The position numbers and the translations under genes are program-made. Of a stretch of DNA of 64,000 nucleotides, positions 10,467 through 19,048 are shown piece by piece. The notes under the pieces are model-generated. The model did not search any database. It was not told where the DNA came from and saw only the letters and a program-made list of their open reading frames with translations. The DNA comes from Neobacillus niacini (GTDB taxonomy: Bacteria > Bacillota > Bacilli > Bacillales > Cytobacillaceae). Within the stretch, counting starts at the first letter, position 1, and each line of letters begins with the position of its first letter. The stretch is taken from assembly GCF_023715785.1 (NCBI RefSeq), contig NZ_JAMBOX010000001.1, forward strand, positions 744,001 through 808,000, written 5' to 3'.

Positions 10467-11510
10467 TTATTCAACCATTATTTTATTCCCCGCCGCTTTT
10501 TGCAGCCGGTTCATGATCGCATGCCCGACGCCATCCACCGGGAACATTTCGCTAAAAATGACATCGACACCATGCGCATTAAACTTGCGCAACACATCAT
10601 AGAGCGCGGCCGCCACCGTCTCCAGCTCCGCCCGCTTCCCGCAGGCCAAAACAAGGTCTGCGTCATAAAACTCCGCCGACTCCTCGGTGGCCAGCACCCC
10701 GACCCGCAAGCCTTCAACACGCTTTTCCGCCACTAGCCCTTGCAAAAACTCCCTGCTGCCTGACACCAAATACAACGGTGCGTTCGGCGCATAGTGGGTG
10801 TACTTCATCCCCGGCGATTTCGGCCGCGATCCTTCACCTGCCAGCGCCGGGTCGACCCGAACCTCGCCCACCACCGCTTCCAACTGCTCCCTGGTCACTC
10901 CGCCCGGGCGCAAAATCACAGGAACACCCTCTGTGCAATCGACCACCGTCGACTCCACGCCAACCCCGGTCGGCCCGCCATCAACCACACCGGCAATTTT
11001 CCCAGCCAAATCATCGAGCACGTGTCCAGCAGTCGTCGGGCTCGGCTTCCCCGAACTGTTCGCGCTAGGTGCGGCAATCGGCAGGCCTGACACCCGCAAG
11101 AGCGCCAAGGCTATCGGGTGATCCGGCATCCGGACCGCCACCGTCTCTAGGCCAGCCGTCGCTTTTTCCGACAGCACTCCATCCTTCTTTTTAAAAATAA
11201 TCGTCAGCGGCCCCGGCCAAAACGCATCCATCAAATCCGAAGCCGTCTCGGGGACTTCCGCCACAAACCCGTCCAACTGACCGCGATCGGCAATATGAAT
11301 AATTAACGGATTATCCCCAGGCCGGCCCTTGGCGGCAAAAATTTTTGCCACTGCCTCGTCGTTTTCGGCATTGCCGGCCAGTCCGTAAACGGTTTCCGTC
11401 GGCATCGCCACCACTTCGTTTTCCTGCAAAAAATCGGCGGCATCCACAACTTGTGGATTACTCTCCAATTTATCCACATACTTATCCACTTTCCACACTT
11501 TTGTATCCAT
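10467..11510 (-). CDS. ywlC: L-threonylcarbamoyladenylate synthase (Sua5/YwlC)
   Basis: Makes threonylcarbamoyl-AMP from threonine, bicarbonate and ATP, the first step of tRNA t6A37 formation. The YrdC domain covers about residues 20-215 (PTETVYGLAGNA, AAKGRPGDNPLIIHI, PIAAPSANSSG, LRPGGVT), and a Sua5 C-terminal domain follows the linker SPGMKYTHYAP. The start at 11510 (MDTKVWKVDK, with GGTGG upstream) gives 347 aa, the usual length. An upstream ATG at 11621 would add 37 unconserved residues. Confidence 0.93.
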   Translation of the reverse strand: MDTKVWKVDKYVDKLESNPQVVDAADFLQENEVVAMPTETVYGLAGNAENDEAVAKIFAAKGRPGDNPLIIHIADRGQLDGFVAEVPETASDLMDAFWPGPLTIIFKKKDGVLSEKATAGLETVAVRMPDHPIALALLRVSGLPIAAPSANSSGKPSPTTAGHVLDDLAGKIAGVVDGGPTGVGVESTVVDCTEGVPVILRPGGVTREQLEAVVGEVRVDPALAGEGSRPKSPGMKYTHYAPNAPLYLVSGSREFLQGLVAEKRVEGLRVGVLATEESAEFYDADLVLACGKRAELETVAAALYDVLRKFNAHGVDVIFSEMFPVDGVGHAIMNRLQKAAGNKIMVE

Positions 11511-11688
11511 GATTTTTCCACCTTCAGAATCTGTAAATCTTTTATCGAAATTTGACGAATTTACGCTGATTTTTTGACTAAGTACGTTTGCAAGTATAAA
11601 AGAAGGTGGGCATAAATACAAGTGTTATCCACAATTTGTGCATAACTAAGCCGAAAAAGTGGATAACTTTGGAGTTATATCCACATTA

Positions 11689-12135
11689 TCAGAGGTTGAA
11701 GCGCAAAAATAGCGAGTTATCCACATTTAGAACTTGTCGAATGTGCTCAGATTGGTAAAACACCACCGGCAATTCACCGCGCCCAATCTTCTTAAAACCC
11801 ATCAATTCAAAAAACGGCAAGGCCGCACTTTTATTAGTTGCCAAAAACAAGCCAGTCAATCCCTTTTCTTTGGCGAGCGCCACCATCCGATCGAACAAAA
11901 TCAAAATTTCCTTCTCCGCTTGTCCCGCCGACACGACCAATGAGCGCAGCAGCCCAAACTCCCCGTATACATCCATGCCGAGCGTACCTTTTAAATCACC
12001 TGCCTCATCCTCCAGCAGCAAAAACGACCCCATACTCTCCTCGGTTAGTCCATCCGTCCCAAGCTTTGCCCTTGTCAGAAACTCACGCAGTCCTTCAAGA
12101 TCTTCTTTTCCAGCCTTGCGAATCAACGCCTGCAT
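11689..12135 (-). CDS. GNAT-family N-acetyltransferase (YwlB-like)
   Basis: 148-aa GNAT-fold protein. It has an N-terminal IRKAGKEDLEGLREFL, a central strand LLRSLVVSAGQAEKEILILF in the acetyl-CoA binding position (the usual QxxGxG/A loop is degenerate), and a C-terminal FFELMGFKKIGR typical of GNATs. The substrate is unknown. Its place between spoIIR and ywlC matches ywlB of B. subtilis. Confidence 0.82.
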   Translation of the reverse strand: MQALIRKAGKEDLEGLREFLTRAKLGTDGLTEESMGSFLLLEDEAGDLKGTLGMDVYGEFGLLRSLVVSAGQAEKEILILFDRMVALAKEKGLTGLFLATNKSAALPFFELMGFKKIGRGELPVVFYQSEHIRQVLNVDNSLFLRFNL

Positions 12136-12245
12136 CCACTACACCTCATTTTTTCGATTCTACTCTATTACTATGAAAAAATAGAGGAAGTAGAACAAAA
12201 TCTAGTAAATTTCCAATTCCGAGATACGCGAACCTGCCGTTTTTC

Positions 12246-13244
12246 CTACGTATGATGACGCTGCAATGAAAAATCCGAGCCAGACGGCCTATTCTTGACT
12301 TCTATTTTTTTCTGCTTTGTTGTTTTCCTCTTAAGAGAAGAGCCTGCCATGTTAGGGTCCATCCCTGTTTCCAGTTCTTTTTTTATCATATTGATGATGA
12401 GGATAATAAAAAAGTATGAGAACAACGGAGCTAACACAATCCACGGAGCCCGTGTAAATTCCCCAAAATTTTGTCCAATTAATCCAGCCCATTCCTTCGT
12501 ATAGGAATTCGGGATTTCTAATCCACGGACTTCTTCCGTAGAAAAACCGCCTATATAGATTCGAAATGCCCCAAGGAACATCATGAGCCCCAGTGAATTG
12601 ATAAAATGCTGCAGCCCGATTATTAAACCATACGATTTTAAAAAGGGCTTAAGCTGTGTTTTCAATACATGAAAATGGCCTGCACCCATTAAATACGAGC
12701 TTTGAATAAAGGTTTCTCCTTTTAATTTTTCAATAATGTCCGTTGTCACCGTGATAATTGCCGGTATGCCAACGATGACTAAAATCATCATTTGGTACAG
12801 CAGGAACTGATAAATGAAGTCTTGTTTGCTGATCGACTGAGCAATGAGCGGCAAGGTCAAGACGATTGATGGCACCAGTTGAAAGACAAGCAGAAAATCT
12901 TTTACAGCCGGAAGAATCCGGCGAGCCCATAAGGAAAGGATGATTCCGATCATTCCACCAAAGAATACTCGTAACAACGTGATTCCAAAGGCCATAATGA
13001 GGGTATATTTCGCTCCCGAAATCATCATTAACAGGATGTCCTGCCCATTCCGATCGATACCAAATGGATGTTCAAAGGAAGGCGGAAGGGGCGGGACGCC
13101 AATTAGCTTTCCATTTCCATCATAAATAAACGTCATTTTGCCAAAATCCTTTGGCCCATACATCGGATACAAAAAACTCAGAATCAACAGCCCAGCCAAA
13201 AGGAGGATCCCCACGATGGTCCGTTTGTATTTAAGTAGGTTCAT
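12246..13244 (-). CDS. ABC transporter permease, OppC/DppC-like
   Basis: 332-aa permease with an N-terminal membrane anchor (about 10-28), a periplasmic segment containing FGIDRNGQDIL typical of OppC proteins, and five further membrane helices. An EAA-like loop is present around LMGAGHFHVLKTQLKPFLKS. The C-terminal 40 residues are basic and hydrophilic. It overlaps the upstream permease by 4 bases, so the two are coupled. No ATPase or binding protein is adjacent, so the substrate is unknown and the partners must be elsewhere or lost. Confidence 0.8.
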   Translation of the reverse strand: MNLLKYKRTIVGILLLAGLLILSFLYPMYGPKDFGKMTFIYDGNGKLIGVPPLPPSFEHPFGIDRNGQDILLMMISGAKYTLIMAFGITLLRVFFGGMIGIILSLWARRILPAVKDFLLVFQLVPSIVLTLPLIAQSISKQDFIYQFLLYQMMILVIVGIPAIITVTTDIIEKLKGETFIQSSYLMGAGHFHVLKTQLKPFLKSYGLIIGLQHFINSLGLMMFLGAFRIYIGGFSTEEVRGLEIPNSYTKEWAGLIGQNFGEFTRAPWIVLAPLFSYFFIILIINMIKKELETGMDPNMAGSSLKRKTTKQKKIEVKNRPSGSDFSLQRHHT

Positions 13245-14119
13245 AACGTAGTTTTTTCCTTTCGATTCAATAAGAAGGTCCCCACCTTACCAAGTCCAGT
13301 CGCGAGCAAAATCGGGACTGCAAACATAAGCAGCGCAATGAGATAACCCGCATCGGAAAATTGGAACATCCCCAGCATAAAGCCTTTTAGCGAAAACAGA
13401 TATTCCATCACATAAATATTTGTGAGCAAGAACCATACGACAATCCGAAAATGAATAAGACAGTATGGGGCAATGTTGCGATAGATATGCTTCAAGTAAA
13501 TGATCTTATAGTTCAGTCCCTTCGACCGTGCAAACAAGACATACTCCTGCTGTTCTTCGTTTAAAAATTCCTTCACGACCAACTGAATGTAAAAAATCGC
13601 CGGTAGAAACGAGGCAATGAAAATCGGCGCAAATTTGGGTGACGCGTTAAAAAACCCATATAAACTGAACAGCTTGATATGGTACGTCTTGTAAATATAA
13701 ATGACCAAGTATTGCAGTAGGAAAATAATCAGCAATTCCGGGGCTGTCGCCGTAAAATTGACAATGCCTGTGAGTGGTTTTCGGATTTTCTGCGGCAGCA
13801 GCATGATGACGACAGCTCCGACAATGCCGGCAATCACAACCACCAAAATCGAAACTGATAGGATATTCATTGTATATAAATAACTTTCTAGCCCATCACC
13901 AGCAAGATATTGCTTTAGCTCCCTAATTCCAACCATGTCAATGAATGACTTGACTGCGTACCTGTACGCCTCACCAAAGCCGGCAAAATCGAGTTCCGCT
14001 TTGCCCCTTTCACTATCGAAACCCAATAAGAAAGGCAGTTTCACCACAAATAAAAATCCCGCTATGATCAGAATGAGCCGCACCGGCAGATACAAGATAT
14101 TTTTCAGCAAATTCAACAT
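13241..14119 (-). CDS. ABC transporter permease, OppB/DppB-like
   Basis: 292-aa permease with about six membrane helices. The EAA loop that contacts an ATPase is well preserved (YVLFARSKGLNYKIIYLKH). The length and the first extracytoplasmic domain fit OppB/DppB-type permeases, though the N-terminal motif is diverged. It is followed at once by the OppC-like gene. The pair is inserted between ywlB and spoIIR, where B. subtilis has no transporter. Confidence 0.78.
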   Translation of the reverse strand: MLNLLKNILYLPVRLILIIAGFLFVVKLPFLLGFDSERGKAELDFAGFGEAYRYAVKSFIDMVGIRELKQYLAGDGLESYLYTMNILSVSILVVVIAGIVGAVVIMLLPQKIRKPLTGIVNFTATAPELLIIFLLQYLVIYIYKTYHIKLFSLYGFFNASPKFAPIFIASFLPAIFYIQLVVKEFLNEEQQEYVLFARSKGLNYKIIYLKHIYRNIAPYCLIHFRIVVWFLLTNIYVMEYLFSLKGFMLGMFQFSDAGYLIALLMFAVPILLATGLGKVGTFLLNRKEKTTL

Positions 14120-14183
14120 TCCTCTCTATAAAAAGACCTATATTAAATTCTCCAAAAAAAGCCAATTTCCTTTTTATTAAAAT

Positions 14184-14225
14184 AAAAAAAGACACATGGT
14201 GTTTTTCACAGCCCATGTGTCTTTC
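14184..14225 (-). terminator. spoIIR terminator
   Basis: Stem AAAGACACATGG/CCATGTGTCTTT with a loop of about 11 bases, followed by a T-rich tract on the minus strand. Confidence 0.85.
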
Positions 14226-14232
14226 ATCCCAT

Positions 14233-15276
14233 TTAATTCATCATTTTCTCCCACATCTCTACTACAAAAAACTTCACTTTAACCGGTTGTTCGTCTTCGG
14301 AAACATACACGGAATCCTTCTTCGCTTCCTTTTTTGCCGGATTCTCTTTTTTATTCACAGCCTCTGATTTTGAATCAGCCTCATCCGCTACCGTTGCTTC
14401 CTCATCAAACAATGCTTTCTGTTTCTTTAAATCGTGTTCGGTTTTGGCGGCCGGCTTAACTGGTGATTTTGCTTGGGCCTTTTTCTGACTTTGCTTCCGC
14501 ATTGTCTCTTGCTCAACCGGTTTCTTTGCGACTTGTTGCTTCTCCGTCTTTTCAGCAGCTTTCGACTGTGGCTGCTTCTCGGTCTCTTCCGTTGCTTTCT
14601 GCTGTGGCTGGTTGTCTGAGTTTGCTTCTGGCTGTACCTTCTTCTCTGGGGTTTCCGTGGCTACTGGCTGTGGCTGCTTTTTTGAGGTTTCCTCCTCTGG
14701 TTTAGTCTCCGTCTTCGCAACTTCAGCGGTACTTTTTTTAGAGCCTTTCTTCTCGTCGAACCCCTCGCTTACGGCAACCCCATTTGAAAAATCAAGGAAG
14801 CATAACGGCGGGTACAGCACGCACCACCAGTTCGCCCCTTCGCCCTTGCCAAGGGTGATCAAAATCGCCTGGTATTTTCCGGCCGGATAGAGATACTGGC
14901 CGTATAGCTTCGTTGGAAACTGCACCTCGCCGAACTCGACCTTCACTGACTGGTCCGACCCTTGCTCGGCCACCACTTTTTCCGCGATCCCCTGAATCTC
15001 AGGCAGCTTGGCATTCAGCACCTCGCGCGCCTTCTCCATTGAGGTCAAGTCCTGCACCCAAAGGGTAATCTGCGCGTTAACCGCGTCACGCACCTTGCGC
15101 TTAATGGCCTGATCTTTTTCAAAATCGCTATTGGCGAGAATCCGAAGCCGAATCGCTTCCCCCGGAATCACAATCGACTCCTTCTCGGCCGCCTCCGTTT
15201 TTGGCATATATAAATTTAATATCGTGGCTAACGATAAAACAAGCAAATAACTCCAAACTACCAATTTCCCTCTCAT
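14233..15276 (-). CDS. spoIIR: Stage II sporulation protein R with an unusually long linker
   Basis: Forespore-made signalling protein, secreted into the intermembrane space, that triggers SpoIIGA to process pro-SigE. An N-terminal signal/anchor helix (about 5-25) precedes the conserved core, with IRLRILANSDFEKDQAIKRKVRD and the C-terminal end of the core ANWWCVLYPPLCFLDF. Between the core and a conserved tail (VKFFVVEMWEKMMN) lie about 155 residues rich in Lys, Glu, Gln, Thr and Pro with TEKQPQ-like repeats. Homologues are usually little over 200 aa; this one is 347. The ATG at 15276 is chosen because AAGGGAG lies 8 bases upstream. A SigF-type promoter precedes it. Confidence 0.93.
   Translation of the reverse strand: MRGKLVVWSYLLVLSLATILNLYMPKTEAAEKESIVIPGEAIRLRILANSDFEKDQAIKRKVRDAVNAQITLWVQDLTSMEKAREVLNAKLPEIQGIAEKVVAEQGSDQSVKVEFGEVQFPTKLYGQYLYPAGKYQAILITLGKGEGANWWCVLYPPLCFLDFSNGVAVSEGFDEKKGSKKSTAEVAKTETKPEEETSKKQPQPVATETPEKKVQPEANSDNQPQQKATEETEKQPQSKAAEKTEKQQVAKKPVEQETMRKQSQKKAQAKSPVKPAAKTEHDLKKQKALFDEEATVADEADSKSEAVNKKENPAKKEAKKDSVYVSEDEQPVKVKFFVVEMWEKMMN
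14296..14763 (-). repeat. Low-complexity segment inside spoIIR
   Basis: Encodes about 155 residues of charged low-complexity sequence with recurring QPQ, TEKQ, EKKV and AKK motifs. Flanking segments are well conserved, so it reads as an in-frame expansion rather than a frameshift. Confidence 0.75.
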
Positions 15277-15304
15277 CTCTGGCACTCCCTTCCCTTTGCT
15301 TTAA

Positions 15305-15334
15305 CATTGTGGACAAAATGCCAGAATCTTAAAC
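15305..15334 (-). promoter_or_regulatory. SigF-type promoter of spoIIR
   Basis: On the minus strand GTTTA (15330-15334), 15 bases, then GTCCACAATG (15305-15314). This matches the SigF pattern GYWTA-N15-GGNNANAHTR at all but one defined base. spoIIR is SigF-dependent in B. subtilis. Confidence 0.7.
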
Positions 15335-15363
15335 TAGTAATTTTTATTTTCAAAAAATAGATT

Positions 15364-15372
15364 TGGTATAAT
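15364..15372 (+). promoter_or_regulatory. Extended -10 promoter of the M50 protease gene
   Basis: TGGTATAAT (extended -10 followed by TATAAT at 15367-15372), about 40 bases before the start codon. No strong -35 box. Confidence 0.5.
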
Positions 15373-15410
15373 GAGGAAGGAAATACTTGCGCAAGTGGAG
15401 GGAAAGTAAC

Positions 15411-16490
15411 ATGAAAGCCGGATTGACACCTAAATATGTCTCGATTTTTGCCTTATTATTTCTGTTAGCGGGTTTATTCTATCAACCGACACATGAAACC
15501 ACAGCGTTACTGACAACGCTTCTGACCACCGGGTGGCTGGCAATTGTCCTGCATGAACTCGGTCATGTGCTGTTCGGAAAGCTGAGCCGCTTCAACTTTG
15601 GCTTCTTCATCGTCGGACCCTTACGGATTGAAAACACGGTAAGCGGTGTAAAGTGGAAGGAAAACTTGAGTTGGCCATTTTTCGGGGGAGTCGCGATGAT
15701 GCTACCGCCGCAGCAAATAAAGCCGGAAGTCTTGAAAAAGAATTGGGCTTTGTTTACGGCTGGCGGACCGACTTTATCATTGGTGACAGCAGGGGCAAGT
15801 TTTCTAAGCCATCGATGGACATCACTTGACTTTTTCATGCTGGCAGCGATTATGAATGCCAGCTTATTCCTCGCCACCATCATTCCAAGTAAAATCGGAT
15901 TGAAATCCGATGGGCTTGTCCTGTTGACGTTGCTAAGCAAGAGCGAAAAGTCACAGCAATTATTGGAAGATTTGTTGGTCTCAAAAGAGTTGCTCAGCCA
16001 AAAGCCGCCAAGCGAATGGAACCAGGAGTATATTCGACGGGCCAAAGAAAAAGATGCCTCCATTGAAAATCTTCAGTATGCGTTGCTCCTCTACTACTTT
16101 GAGATTGCGAGAAATGGGTTTCCGTCCGCAGTGAACGCGATGGCTCGGTATCAGGCGATTCCGATCAACAAAAAGAATCAATTCAGTCTTGGATTCCTAA
16201 TTCATATGCAGCAGCTGACCTGCTTCTTTGAGAGTGAGGGCGGCACTTCCGTTGAAAAAATCGTCGGGCTGCAGCAGAGCCTGTCAAAGTTGGAACCTGT
16301 ATCATTTTACAGAGGCAAAGTGATAATCGCCCACCTACAGAATGACGCAGCAGCCGCGGCCCTGTATTTACAAAAGGTCTATCAAATCATTGATGAAAAT
16401 GAAGCCCTTTACGGATTTTTCAAGGCGGAAAAGACTTTAACAAGGCTAGTTGAGGAAAAAATCCATGCAAAAGCCCAGAGCCTGGTATGA
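15411..16490 (+). CDS. M50-type membrane metalloprotease-like protein
   Basis: 359-aa protein. The first half has several membrane helices and a zinc-site motif HELGH (in LHELGHVLFGKL, about residues 48-52). A second conserved acidic motif, LKSDGLVLL (about 160), probably completes the site-2-protease-like metal centre. The second half is soluble and helical, resembling the TPR-like tails of other Bacillus M50 proteins. The start at 15411 is chosen because GGAGGG lies 7-8 bases upstream. It is divergent from spoIIR and convergent with prmC. The substrate is unknown. Confidence 0.78.
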   Translation: MKAGLTPKYVSIFALLFLLAGLFYQPTHETTALLTTLLTTGWLAIVLHELGHVLFGKLSRFNFGFFIVGPLRIENTVSGVKWKENLSWPFFGGVAMMLPPQQIKPEVLKKNWALFTAGGPTLSLVTAGASFLSHRWTSLDFFMLAAIMNASLFLATIIPSKIGLKSDGLVLLTLLSKSEKSQQLLEDLLVSKELLSQKPPSEWNQEYIRRAKEKDASIENLQYALLLYYFEIARNGFPSAVNAMARYQAIPINKKNQFSLGFLIHMQQLTCFFESEGGTSVEKIVGLQQSLSKLEPVSFYRGKVIIAHLQNDAAAAALYLQKVYQIIDENEALYGFFKAEKTLTRLVEEKIHAKAQSLV

Positions 16491-16510
16491 ACCCACTGCT
16501 CTGGGCTTTT
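16469..16510 (+). terminator. Terminator between the M50 gene and prmC
   Basis: Stem AAAAGCCCAGAGC/GCTCTGGGCTTTT with TTTTTTG after it on the plus strand; it overlaps the last codons and stop of the M50 gene. On the minus strand it could also serve prmC. Confidence 0.85.
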
Positions 16511-16528
16511 TTGTTTATTTGTTTATTC

Positions 16529-17488
16529 CTAAATCTCAAACCCGATCTCCACAAACACCATCCGGTCCTTGCCGTTAATATCATTGACAACCTCCACCTT
16601 GACGTCCGTGAAAGTTTTTCGAAAAAGCTCCGCTACCGCTTCGCCCTGACCGGCCCCAATCTCGAAACATACGAGCGCGCTCGGCGCGAGCACCTTTGGA
16701 AGCTCCACCATAAACCGCCGGTAAAAATCAAGGCCATCCGCCCCGGCAAACAACGCCCGATGCGGCTCATGCTCCGTCACTACCTCCGACATCGACTCCA
16801 TGTCGCCAACCGGAATATACGGCGGATTGGACACCACCACATCCAACCTCTCGCCGCGCTCAATGAACGGCCGTAGTAAATCCCCTTGGAGGAACTCAAC
16901 ATCTGCCCCCAGACGTCGAGCATTGTCCTTTGCGATCGCAAGTGATGGCCCTGCAATATCGGTTGCCAACACAGACATAGTGCAGATGTCACTTTTGGTG
17001 TCACTTTTGGTGTCAGGCACCACCCGTGGACAAATGTCCATTTTGTCCGTCTCAGGTGGACACCACTCAAGTTTAAGTGTGATTGCTATTGCTCCGCTGC
17101 CGGTTCCAATATCAGCTAGCCTTATTTCTCCCTGCTTGGGATCACGCATGTCAAACAGCCGCTTCATCCGCTGTAATGTCCCGTAGACCAATTCTTCGGT
17201 TTCCGGCCGGGGGATGAGAACCTCTGGCGTGACGACGAAGCTGCGCCCGTAAAATTCCTCTGTTCCGATGATATATTGAACGGGAATTCCAGCTGCGTGG
17301 TCATGGACCGCTTTTTCAAAGGGCTCCCACACCCCCGGCTGGAGATCATCGCGCACGTTGGCAAACAGCTGCGCCCGCGACATCCCGGTGAAATGGCGGA
17401 GCAGCAATTCGCCCGCGTTCTCATCCCGTCCCTTTGCAACTAAAAAAGAAGAAGCCCATTTAAGAGCTTCAAACACCTTCTTACTCAT
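16529..17488 (-). CDS. prmC: Peptide chain release factor N5-glutamine methyltransferase, with an internal insertion
   Basis: Methylates the GGQ glutamine of release factors using S-adenosylmethionine. An N-terminal helical domain is followed by the methyltransferase fold: motif [14 protein letters not shown], acidic loop [16 protein letters not shown], and catalytic NPPY (about residues 221-224). About 29 residues (about 142-170, WCPP...ICTM) are inserted between the first helix and second strand of the Rossmann fold. They are encoded by a copy of the dispersed GGTGTCAGGCACC element. The start at 17488 ([11 protein letters not shown]) overlaps prfA by 8 bases and gives 319 aa, about 30 more than B. 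subtilis PrmC. Confidence 0.92.
   Translation of the reverse strand: MSKKVFEALKWASSFLVAKGRDENAGELLLRHFTGMSRAQLFANVRDDLQPGVWEPFEKAVHDHAAGIPVQYIIGTEEFYGRSFVVTPEVLIPRPETEELVYGTLQRMKRLFDMRDPKQGEIRLADIGTGSGAIAITLKLEWCPPETDKMDICPRVVPDTKSDTKSDICTMSVLATDIAGPSLAIAKDNARRLGADVEFLQGDLLRPFIERGERLDVVVSNPPYIPVGDMESMSEVVTEHEPHRALFAGADGLDFYRRFMVELPKVLAPSALVCFEIGAGQGEAVAELFRKTFTDVKVEVVNDINGKDRMVFVEIGFEI
16992..17063. repeat. Dispersed palindromic element inserted inside prmC
   Basis: Contains GGTGTCAGGCACC (17009-17021), then CGTGGACA, TGTCCATTTTGTCC and GGTGGACACC. These are the same blocks, in the same order, as the intergenic copies near 50905 and 53342. A partial second core (TTTTGGTGTCAC) precedes it at 16994. 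Confidence 0.85.
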
Positions 17489-18554
17489 TTGACGCATTTT
17501 CCAATCTTCTCGCCTGATCATCGAGCACCAAGGCTTCGATAATTTCATCCAGCTTGCCCTCGATGATTTGGTCAAGCTTTTGGATCGTCAATCCGATGCG
17601 GTGGTCGGTCACCCGGTTTTGCGGATAGTTGTACGTTCGAATCCGCTCGGAACGGTCACCGGTACCAACCGCCGATTTCCGCACCTGGTCGTACTCGGCC
17701 TGGGCTTCCTGCTGGAACTTGTCATATACCCGCGCACGGAGGATCTTCATCGCCTTGTCCTTGTTTTTATGCTGGGAACGTTCGTCCTGAGATGTCGCCA
17801 CAATCCCGGTCGGAATATGCGTCAAACGCACCGCTGACATCGTCGTGTTAACGCTCTGTCCGCCGGCGCCGCTCGATGCAAACGTATCAAAGCGGATGTC
17901 TTTATCATTAATTTCAATATCGAATTCCTCCACTTCCGGCAGCGTCGCCACTGTCGCTGTTGACGTATGAATCCGGCCGCCAGACTCGGTTTCCGGCACC
18001 CGCTGCACCCGGTGCGCGCCATTTTCATATTTCAGCTTCGAAAAAGCCCCTTGTCCATTGATCATAAAAATAATCTCTTTATAGCCGCCAAGACCAGTCT
18101 CATTGGCATCGATGACTTCCGTCTTCCAGCCCTGCGATTCCGCATAGCGGCTGTACATCCGGTAAAGCGTGCCAGCAAACAAGGCCGCTTCATCGCCGCC
18201 CGCTGCACCGCGGATCTCCATGATTACGTTCTTATCATCATTCGGGTCCTTCGGAATGAGCAAGATTTTTAGTTTGCCTTCTAGTTCTTCAATCTGCTCC
18301 TCCAGCTCATGGACCTCTTCTTTGACCATTTCGCGCATTTCCGCATCGAGCTTCTCCTCGAGCATGGCTTTGGCATCCTGCAGCTGGGCCTTCACTTCCT
18401 TATATTGGCGGTACGCTTGCACTGTTTCCTGCATATCCGCCTGCTCCTTTGAATAATCGCGGAGCTTTTTTGAATCATTTATAACTTCCGGGTCGCTCAA
18501 CAGCTCGTTCAGCCGCTCATAGCGATCCTCCACCGATTGTAGACGATCAAACAC
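17481..18554 (-). CDS. prfA: Peptide chain release factor 1
   Basis: Class I release factor recognising UAA and UAG. The GGQ motif is in [20 protein letters not shown], followed by IPTG and [14 protein letters not shown]. The N-terminal helical hairpin is intact. The start at 18554 (GTG, GAGG 8 bases upstream, protein [15 protein letters not shown]) gives 357 aa, in line with the family; a GTG at 18563 would add three residues. It is directly coupled to prmC, which modifies it. Confidence 0.97.
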   Translation of the reverse strand: MFDRLQSVEDRYERLNELLSDPEVINDSKKLRDYSKEQADMQETVQAYRQYKEVKAQLQDAKAMLEEKLDAEMREMVKEEVHELEEQIEELEGKLKILLIPKDPNDDKNVIMEIRGAAGGDEAALFAGTLYRMYSRYAESQGWKTEVIDANETGLGGYKEIIFMINGQGAFSKLKYENGAHRVQRVPETESGGRIHTSTATVATLPEVEEFDIEINDKDIRFDTFASSGAGGQSVNTTMSAVRLTHIPTGIVATSQDERSQHKNKDKAMKILRARVYDKFQQEAQAEYDQVRKSAVGTGDRSERIRTYNYPQNRVTDHRIGLTIQKLDQIIEGKLDEIIEALVLDDQARRLENASNE

Positions 18555-19047
18555 TGTATTCACCTCAAATTTATTTGAAAACTTCTATATTAACATAAGT
18601 CATTTTTAAAAAAATTAATTTTGGCTGATGGCGGCAGCCATTTTTGTCCATAACATTCTAATTATAGTATAGGTGAAAACTGCAGTCAAAACCAAATTCA
18701 ACCGTAGGAACTTTTTGGGGATTGGGATAAGAGGGAAATATCGGCCAAGGGCGAGGGATAATTTTCGGAATTGTTTAGGGTGACCAGAATATTTTAGAAA
18801 GTGACCAATAAAATCATTAATTCGACCAATTTATATTGGAAACCGACCAGAAAACCCACAAAAGTGACCAAAAAATCACGGAAACAGTCCAGCAAACTAT
18901 AACAGCATCCGGCCAGATGATTGAACATGCCGGAAAATACCTAAAAAGTACCGGTAAACGCAACATCTCTTCAATAAACTTCAATAAAAGTACCCCGACA
19001 GGCACTTAAAACCCCGCAAAAAAACATGCCCTGGTCACCAGAGCATG
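18555..19047. other. Intergenic region upstream of prfA
   Basis: 493 bases with a 21-bp-periodic array in the middle and the terminator of the spore lipoprotein gene at the far end. No gene with a ribosome site is visible; a minus-strand frame at 18817-19005 only reads the array as FWS-containing heptads. Confidence 0.7.
18781..18891. repeat. 21-bp-periodic array, core TGACCAATAAA
   Basis: GACC boxes stand at 18782, 18803, 18824, 18845 and 18866, with a degenerate GTCC at 18887, each 21 bp apart. The best copy, TGACCAATAAAA at 18802, is the reverse complement of the core of the array at 5392-5486. Spacers are unrelated. More degenerate boxes may continue to about 18955. Confidence 0.85.
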
Positions 19048-19048
19048 C
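19018..19048 (-). terminator. Terminator of the spore lipoprotein gene
   Basis: Stem GCATGCTCTGG/CCAGGGCATG around a TGA loop with one mismatch, then TTTTTTTG on the minus strand. Confidence 0.85.

Noticed and set aside
14233..15276. Frameshift or gene fusion in spoIIR
   Set aside because: The frame is continuous, and both the conserved core and the conserved tail are present, so the long middle is an in-frame expansion.
18817..19005. Minus-strand frame with FWS repeats
   Set aside because: Product of the 21-bp array; no ribosome site.
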